DNA of 64,000 nt from Hypoxylon rubiginosum. Lineage: Eukaryota > Ascomycota > Sordariomycetes > Xylariales > Hypoxylaceae. A program made the translations under genes and the position numbers. The DNA is taken from NCBI GenBank assembly GCA_902806565.1, contig CADCXA010000006.1:868001-932000 (forward strand). Direction: 5' to 3'. The notes beneath the pieces were generated by a model, which searched no databases, had not been told where the DNA came from, and worked only from the letters and a program-made list of their open reading frames with translations. Shown here piece after piece: positions 56,030 to 64,000 of the stretch. Each line of letters opens with the position of its first letter. Position 1 is the first letter of the stretch.

Positions 56030-56150
56030 CGTGGCTATTTAATTATATAAAAAGCTTTGCAAGTTTTTTAAAAGAAAAAAATAAAAAAAATCTAGCTACA
56101 AGGTAGTCACGTGACCTTTTGCAGGGTATTAATCGCCGTATCTTATTATA
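56030..56150. other. Ordinary-composition island inside the AT block
   Basis: A short stretch with normal base mixture in otherwise A/T-only DNA (GATACGTGGC near 56027-56036, and CTAGCTACAAGGTAGTCACG to CTTTTGCAGGGTATTAATCG at 56092-56140). It contains the perfect ten-base palindrome GTCACGTGAC at 56106-56115, centred on CACGTG. It lies shortly upstream of repeat copy A. Confidence 0.65.
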
Positions 56151-56379
56151 ATATATTTTATTAATTTAAATATTTTTAAAAATTTAAAATTAAAAAAAAT
56201 AAAATAATTAAATAATAACGGTTTAAGTTTTAAAATCTTTTATAATTATTTTAAATTTTAAATTAATAATTTTTAAAATAAAATTATTTATTATATTTTT
56301 TATATTTTTATTATAAAAAGTAATTAAACCTTATTAAATATTATAAAACTTAATTATATAATAATAAATTTTTATAAAT

Positions 56380-58140
56380 AAATATTTATAATATTAATAT
56401 TATAAATAAATAATATAACTTTTATAATATATTTTATTAATTTAATAAATATTTTAAAAAAAAAATAAAAAAAAAGAAATTTTTATATTTTATTATAAAA
56501 ATAAAAATATATAAGTAATAGAAATTTATAAACTTTTTAAGTTTTTATAGTTATTATTAATTAGCTTTAATTTAAAAGTTTAAAAATTTTAAAAAAACAT
56601 TTAATAATTTAACTTTATTTTTTTTTTAATATTTATTTTATATAAATTTATTAATTATAATATTAATAACTTAGATTTTAATTATTTTTAAATCTAAAAA
56701 GTTTTATATTATATAACTAGTTTTTTAAAAATAATATAAAATAAATAATTTAAATATATTTAATTATATTTTTATAATTTATAACTAGTTATTTAATATT
56801 AATTTATTATTAATAATAATAATTTAAACTTAAATATTTTAATATAATTTTTTAAAAAAGTTTATATAAATAATTTATATATTAAAAAATATATTATAAC
56901 TTAAAAATAAATATAAAAAACTATAAATAATTTAAAGAATTTAAATATAAATAATTTTATAATTTAATTTATATTAAAACTTAATTTAAATATAATTTTT
57001 AAAAAAAATATAAATTAATAATATAAAAACCTTTTAAAAATTAAAAATATTATTAATATTATTTTAAACGTTATAAGGAAAAACTAATAATAAAAAGAAA
57101 TTATTTTAACTAAATAAGTTATTATAAAAAAAATTTTATTTTTTTATATATATATTTTTATAAATTATTTAATATATATATTATTTATTTATATATTAAT
57201 ATAATTATATAAAAAAACTAATTATAATTTAAATATATAATTTTATAATAAAAATTATAAAAGAAAAAACTTATTTTTATAGTAATATTTTTAATATTAT
57301 TTATATAATTATAAATAAAAAATATTAATTTTATTTATATTTAATTAACTTTTTTAATAATATTTAATTAATATTTAAATTATTATAAAATAAATTACTT
57401 TAAAATAATTAAAATATAAATAAAATAACTTATAAAAAACCTTTTAAAATAATTTTTATAATATTATTTTAATTAAAGATATTAATTTAATTAATATTAA
57501 CTATAATATATACTTATTATTTTTATTTATTAATAGTAAAAAATTTATATTTTATTATTATTAAAATTTAATAGTTATTATTTATTATTTAAATTAATTA
57601 ATTTTTTTTATTATTTTTATTATTAATTTAAATTAATTAAAAATAAAAAATAAACTTTTTTTAAATTAAATTATAAATAATTAACTTAATATTAATATTT
57701 ATATTTTTAACTAAAAATAAAAAACACTTTTAAATAATATTATAAAAAAAAACTGTTTTAATAAATATTATAATATAATTTAAATAATTAAATATTAAAG
57801 AAAAAACTTATTTTATATATATTATTTAATTTTATTATTATTATTAAATTATAATTAATTTATAAAACTTATAAATATTAATTATATTATATAAGTTAAA
57901 ATTTTAAAAACTAATATTAATTTAAATAATATTTTATAATAAATAATATTATTTAATATAATATATAAACTTTATAATATAATAAATTTAAAATTATTTT
58001 ATATAATTAAAAACTATTATTTTAAAAACTTTTTAAAGTTATTTTATTTTAAAATTATAATTAAATTAAATAAATATTTAATATATAAATAAAAACTATA
58101 TATTAAAATCTTAAGTTATTAAGTTTTTATTATTTTATTA
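56380..58140 (+). mobile_element. Diverged repeat copy A (unassigned transposable element)
   Basis: This segment aligns collinearly with 60705-62460 at a nearly constant offset of about 4327 bases. Anchors: GTTTTATATTAT at 56701 (61028 in copy B), TTAAACG at 57064 (61391), TATTTAATTAATA at 57361 (61689), AAATTTATATTTTATTATTA at 57541 (61868), ATTTTAT before AAAATTATAATTAA at 58041 (about 62367). Both copies have lost nearly all GC by RIP, so the element's protein cannot be read and the family is not assigned. Ends are approximate. Confidence 0.7.
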
Positions 58141-60704
58141 GTTAAATTATAAATTTATAAGTTAATTAAATATTTAAAATTATTTTATATTTTTATATTT
58201 TTTTTGTTTTTATATTTTAACTTTTATTTTAATTATAATATAATTAGTTTTAAAAAGTTATATAAAATATATTTTATTAAATAGTATTAATTATTAAGGT
58301 TTTTATAAAGAATTTATATTAATATTATATTTTAAAAAAAAAAAAATTAAATATATATTATATAATAGTTAATATAATTAATTATATGTTTAATATATAT
58401 TTAAATATTTAATAAAATAATTAAAATTTAACTAATAAAATAAAGTGTTAAAATAATATATTTAATTATTAATTAAGTTTTAAATAAAAAAAAATTTAAT
58501 TAATAAAAGCTTTTAAATTTTTATAATTAGAATTTTAGGTTTTATAATATAAATTAATATTTTTTAGTTTAAAATAATTTTAATTAATAGTTTTTTTTAT
58601 AAATTCTTTTTTATATTATTTAGTTTTATTATTATTATTTTATGGTTTTAATTGTTTTTAAATAGTTTTAATTAGTATTTTTTTTTATAAATTTTTTTAT
58701 AAATTCTTTTATAAATTTTTTTATAATATATTATTTAGTTATATAGTTATTATTTTATATTTTTAAATAATTTTATATAGTTTTTATTAATATTGTTTTT
58801 TATTTTATTAATTTATTTTAATTAAAGTTTATATAATTTTATAATTTTATATAATATTAAATTATTTTAAATAATTTTAATTAATATATAGTTTTAATTA
58901 ATAAATGGTTTTAATTAATAGTAACTTTTATTAATTAATTTTCTTTTATAATATTATTTATTTAATTTTTAATAATTAATAAACTTTTTTTAAGTTTTTT
59001 AATTATTATTAATAAATATAAAAAATTTAAATAATAATTTTTATATATTATATTATTTATATTAATTTTAAAAAATATTTTTTAATGATTTTTAAGATTA
59101 AAAAATATTTATTAATTATAATAAATATAAATAAAAGTAAATAAATTATTTTTAAGTTTTTTTTAAAGATTTATTTATAATATTTTTAATATTAAAATTA
59201 TTTATTTTAAAATGTTTATTATATGTTTATTATATTATATTTTTAAGGTTAATTATTATTTTTAAGTTTTAAAAGTTAATTTATAAGTTTTATTAAGTTA
59301 AAAATATATTAAAAAACCATTTTATTTTTAATGTATTTTTTTTTTTAAAATTTAGTTTATAATAAATTAATAAAATATAATTTAAAAATATAAAAATTTA
59401 TTATATTATAATTAGTTTTTTATAAAATTAATTAGGATTTATTAGTTTTATAAATAATTAAAAAGTTATAAATAATTTAAAATTTTAATTATAAATTTTA
59501 TTTGTTTTATTTATTAAAATTTTATAAAAAGTTATTATTTATAATATTATTATTATTATAAAAATTTTATAGTTTTAAAAAACTTTAAATTTAATTTATA
59601 TATAAAAGTTTTTAAATTATATAAAATGTTATTTTAAAATTTAAAATATATTTATATTATATTTTTAAAAATAAATATAAATAATTATAAGTATTTAATT
59701 ATTAAAGTAAGTTTTAATTATTATTTAATATTTATTAAAACCGTTTTTAATATTTTAAAAAAAAGTTTTTATTTATATTAAATTAAATAAATAAAATAAA
59801 TAAATTAATTATATTAATTATTAAAATTTTAAGTTTTTTTATAAATAATAATTATATAATATTAAAATTTATAATTATTAATAAAATGTTTTTTATTTTA
59901 ATAAAACCTAGGTATAAAAATTTATTAAAAAAAAATTATATAAAACTTAAAATTATTAATTAAAACTTTTTTATTTTAATTTATAAATATAATTAAAAAA
60001 AATTATTAAAAAAAGAATTTAATAAAAATTTAACTAATAGTTTTAATATAAATTTATGTTTTTTTAATATACTTATTAAATAAAAGTTTCTTTTTTTATT
60101 TTTATTTAAAAAAAGAAAAATTAGTAATTTTTAAGAAACAGGTTTTTTAAAAATTATAAATATTTTTTTTAATTTTAATAGTTATTTATTAAATGTTATA
60201 TTTACTTTTAATTAGTTTATAAAAAATATAATAAAAAAAAATTAAAAAAAAAATATTATAAATAAGTATATATATATATATATAAATATATTAAAAAATA
60301 TAAAAATTAGTTTTAAAAATAGATTTTATTATTATATTTTTTAATTAGTTATTATTAATATAAAATAAAATTTTTTATGTTTATTAAAACTTGTTTAAAA
60401 TATAAAAAAATTTGGTTTTTTTTTAAAATAAATATTAATAATTATATAAGTTAATATTTTTATATTTATAGTTTATATTATTTTTTAAAATAACGTTTAT
60501 TATTAGAAAAGTTAAATTAAAATGTTTTTTATAGTTTTAAATATTTTTAAAAAGATTTATTTGTTTTTATTAAATAAGGTTATTTTTTTAATTATTTTTT
60601 TATATTTTCTTTTAATATAAAATGTTTTAAATCTTTTAATTAGTAATAATTAAAACTTTTTATTTATTATTTAATTTAGATGTTAAAAAATAGTTTTTTA
60701 AATA

Positions 60705-62460
60705 TTAAAGTTTATAATATTAAAATTATAAATAAATAATATAATATATATAATATTTTATATTAATTAAATAAGTGTTTAAAAAATAAATTAAATAAAA
60801 ATAAAATTTTTATTTTTTATTATAAAAATAAAGATATTAAATTTATAGAAATTTATAAGTTATTAGATTTTTTAAAATCGTTGTTAATTAAAATTAATTT
60901 TAAAATTAAATTTTTTTAAAAAAATATTTAACGTTATAATTTAACGTTTATATTTATATTAATATATTATAAGTTAATTAATCTTTTTAAAAACCGTTTA
61001 AAATTAAATTATTTTTTAATATAAAACGTTTTATATTATTAAATTAATTTAATAAAAATAACTAAAAATAAAAGATTTAAATATATTTAATTATATTTTT
61101 ATAATTTATAAATAACTTTTAGTTATTAAATAATTATAAATAATAATAATTTAAATTAAAATATTATAATATAATTATTTAAAGAAATTTATATTATAAA
61201 CTTTTATATTAATAAATATATTATTACTTAAAAATAACTTTAAAATATTATACGTTATTTAAAAATAATTAAAATTAATTAAATATAATTTTAAGTAATT
61301 TTAAATATAAAATTTAATTTTATTATTAAAAAAAATACTAATTAAAAATAAAAAAACTTTTTAATAACTAATAATATCGCCGGGATTATTTTAAACGTAT
61401 TTAATATTAAATAATAATAAAAAGAAATTATTTTAATTAAATAAAACCGTTTAAACATTTTTATATATTTTTATATACACGTTTTAATTTTTTATTTATT
61501 ATATATATTATTTTTTTACCTTTTAATATAATTAAATAAAAAACCAAACTAGGATTTAAATATAATTATTTATAGTAAAAATTATAAAAAAATAAATTTA
61601 ACCTTAAGATAATATTTTTAATATTATTTTTATAATTAAAAGTAATAGAAATTACTTTTTTTTGTTTTTAAAAAACTTTTTTAATAATATTTAATTAATA
61701 CTTAAATTATTATAAATTAAAACGCTTTAAATTAATTAAAATATAAATAAAATAATTTTTAAAAAACGTTTAAAAATAATTTTAAAGATATTATATTAAT
61801 TAAAAACATTAATATATTATTTATTAAACGTATTATATATTTACTGGTATTATTTATTAATTTTAAGAAATTTATATTTTATTATTATTAAGATTTAATA
61901 GTTATTATTTATAAATAAAACCGGTTAATATTATTTATTATTTTTATAATAAATTTATATTAATTAAAAATTTAAAACAAGCTTTTTTTAAAATAAATTA
62001 TAAGCGATTAATTAGATATTAATATAAGAGTTTTTAATTAAAAATAAATAACGTTATTAAAAAATATTAAATATAATAAATATTTTAATAATTATATAAA
62101 ATTAATATAAAATATTAAATATTAAAAATAAAGTTTATTATATATATATTACTTAATTTTTTTATTAAAAAGTAATTATAAATAATATTTATAGTTTAAA
62201 ATTATTAATAAAACGGTTTAAGTGAAAGTTTTTAAGTTTAATATTAATTTAAATAACGTTTTATAAAAAGTGGTTTTTTTAAATATAATATATAGATTTT
62301 ATAAATTAAATAAATTAAATATTTTATATATATTAAATAATAACTACGTTAAAAAGTTTTTAAAATTATTTTATATTAAAATTATAATTAAGTTTAATAG
62401 TTATTTTATTTATAAACGAAAATTTACCGTAAAAATCCTTAGTAATTATTTAAAATTATA
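60705..62460 (+). mobile_element. Diverged repeat copy B (unassigned transposable element)
   Basis: Same orientation as copy A and about 4.33 kb from it. It keeps somewhat more CG-containing spots (for example ATCGCCGGGATTATT near 61376, AACGTTATAATTTAACG near 60930), so it may be the better copy for reconstructing family identity by alignment. A decayed frame of 63 codons at its 3' part (62270-62461) is rich in Lys, Asn, Ile and Tyr and gives no reliable family match. Confidence 0.7.
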
Positions 62461-64000
62461 AAGTTATAATAATAATTAAATAATTTTATATAATTTTTAT
62501 TTAAACTGAAAATTTTAAATTTATATTAATATTAAAATCTATATAATAATAAAAGTAATAAAATATATTTATAAATATATATATAAAAGTATTAATAAAA
62601 TTATTATATATTTATAAGTTAATAAAAGTTTAAAAAATTCTAATTAAAAACTTTAAAATTAAAACGAAATTAATAAATATTTATAAAATCAATTTATAGG
62701 ATTTTTTAAAATTATATACTAATTATTTAAATTTTTTATTTATAATATTAAACTGGTTATTTAACTTTTTATTGTTTATTTACCTAGGAAAAATAAAATA
62801 ATATATAATATTATTAAAGATTTTAATATATTAATAAATAAAATCAATTAGTTTTAATTAATATTAATTACTTAGTTTAATTATAATAAATAATATAAAA
62901 ATAAACGTTATATTTTATATTAAGATTTTTTTAGTAATTTTTAATAGTATTTAAAATTAAAATAAATTAAATATTAATATAATATAAAAAAAAAATTTAA
63001 CCGGATTTATTTTATTTATTTAAAAGCCGGAGAAAAGTTTTATTTATAAATATTATTTATAACGGTTTTAAAAGCTATAAATTAATTTAATTTATATAAA
63101 TATAAAAACTATTAATATTATATTTTCTAGTAAATTTATAAAGCTTAAAATTTATTAAAAAATAATAATTATTAAAATTATTCTTTTAAAAAAATATACG
63201 TTTTTACTATAAGTTAATAACTAAAACTCACGTTTATATATATTATTATTATTAATAGTAATTATTAAATTTTTTTAAATATTTAAAATAAATTTAAAAA
63301 ATATTTTTATAACGATTTATTAAAAATAATTATTTGTTTTTATAACTTATTAATTTTTTTTAAAACCGCTTATTTAAATTACAAGTTTTATTTTATTAAA
63401 TAAAATATTATATATAGTAAAAATTAAGCTAAAATTAGTTTTTTAAACCTTAAATATAACTAAAATTAAATAAAAAAAAACCGTTTCTTAAAAAAAAAGT
63501 TAAATTATAATAAAAACAAGGAAAAAGATTTATAAAACCGATTATTTTTAAAGTTAAATAATTAATAACGTTTGGTTTTTAATATTATTATAAAAGCGGT
63601 ATAAAATAATTTTTTAAATACGTACTTTTATTTTTAAGGCTTTATTAAAACAAGAAAAACTTTTTTATATTCGGTTTTTTATTATTATTATTAATTAAAA
63701 AAGAAAATAATTTTATATATTATTTTTTTTAAAATTACAGCCTTTTTACTACCCGGTGAAAAAATTATTTACTCGCGATTCGGGATTTTTATTTAGTTAA
63801 ATTTAAACTTTATTTATTTTATAAAATAAAAATTAATAATTATTAAGCTTTTTCGGTAAATATTATTAATTATTTAAAATAAAATAACTATATAATATAA
63901 ATATATTTTTAAAGTTATTTATAAAATATTATATAATATTAAAATATTATATAATATTAAAATAAATAAGTTATTATTTAATAAACTTTTTATTTTTTTT

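Larger units (their letters stand above)
50697..64000. repeat. RIP-type AT-rich block, continues beyond window
   Basis: More than 13 kb of almost pure A/T DNA. The few remaining C and G bases occur mainly as CT/AG, CG and CC/GG; CpA and TpG are scarce throughout, which is the pattern left by repeat-induced point mutation of duplicated DNA. No functional gene is present; the one longer frame (62270-62461, low-complexity Asn/Ile/Leu/Lys) is decayed repeat. Internal structure includes tandem and dispersed duplications (listed separately). The block could be a transposon graveyard, pericentromere or subtelomere; no telomere repeats are seen. Confidence 0.9.

Noticed and set aside
62270..62461. 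63-codon frame as a real gene
   Set aside because: It is composed almost only of Asn, Ile, Lys, Leu, Tyr and Phe as expected from A/T-only DNA, begins at a GTG, and lies inside repeat copy B.
50697..64000. Mitochondrial DNA insertion or mitochondrial contig
   Set aside because: Fungal mitochondrial DNA is AT-rich but keeps genes, tRNAs and GC clusters. Here there are no genes, and the specific loss of CpA/TpG with duplicated sections points to RIP on nuclear repeats.
63900..64000. Chromosome end
   Set aside because: No TTAGGG/CCCTAA repeats occur at or near the right edge; the AT block is simply cut by the window.
1..64000. CRISPR array, phage, integron or bacterial operon
   Set aside because: Spliceosomal introns in most genes and the whole gene content are fungal; no regularly spaced repeats with unique spacers are present.

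Overview
The window is nuclear DNA of a filamentous ascomycete (Pezizomycotina; a Sordariomycete would fit, but the order cannot be fixed from sequence alone). Signs of this are short introns of 47-107 bases with GTAAGT-like donors and CTAAC/CTGAC-like branch sites, a typical fungal gene set, a scattered TACCTAGGTA-type motif between genes, and a very AT-rich block at the right end that has lost CpA and TpG, the footprint of repeat-induced point mutation (RIP). I rebuilt exon structures by hand from splice signals, reading frame and family similarity; the exon phases close exactly for every multi-exon gene listed.

Layout. 1-724: a GC-rich coding relic cut by the window edge and carrying an in-frame stop. 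1.7-10 kb: branched-chain aminotransferase (-), cytochrome P450 (-) and, divergent from the P450, an old-yellow-enzyme-type flavin oxidoreductase (+). 10.8-17.1 kb: two conserved genes sharing a divergent promoter, a Gyp1-type Rab GAP (-) and the Hrp1/Nab4-type mRNA 3'-end factor (+), the latter with a 1.1 kb intron holding a candidate alternative first exon. 17.9-22 kb: a 2EXR protein, a phytanoyl-CoA dioxygenase-family enzyme (-) and ethanolamine-phosphate cytidylyltransferase (+). 24.8-30.8 kb: the PKA regulatory subunit (+), the splicing factor SPF27/BCAS2 (-, two exons, without a long ATG-started reading frame) and neutral ceramidase (+). 32.4-47 kb: a sparse stretch of secreted-protein genes, namely a GtaA-type glutaminase (-, six exons), a Ser/Thr-rich surface-type protein (+), a secreted serine-beta-lactamase-fold hydrolase (-) and a small cysteine-rich protein with a duplicated four-cysteine module (-). 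49.3-50.3 kb: an F-box protein (-). 50.7-64 kb: the AT-rich block, running off the window.

The conserved genes cover membrane-lipid metabolism (cytidylyltransferase, ceramidase), vesicle traffic (Gyp1), cAMP signalling (PKA-R) and RNA processing (Hrp1, SPF27). They do not form one pathway. The accessory genes (P450, flavin oxidoreductase, dioxygenase-family enzyme, 2EXR) are GC-rich or lineage-variable and sit between them. The four secreted-type genes lie next to the RIP block, an arrangement like that of compartmentalised fungal genomes.

The AT block is not uniform. It contains two diverged copies of one roughly 1.75 kb element about 4.33 kb apart, an irregular tandem array with a period of about 130-145 bases, a roughly 100-base tandem duplication, a switch in which of C or G survives near 58.2 kb, and a small island that kept ordinary composition around a CACGTG palindrome. 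The most interesting coding signals are the duplicated cysteine module with a dibasic linker at 46.7-47.0 kb and the nested first exon in the Hrp1 gene.
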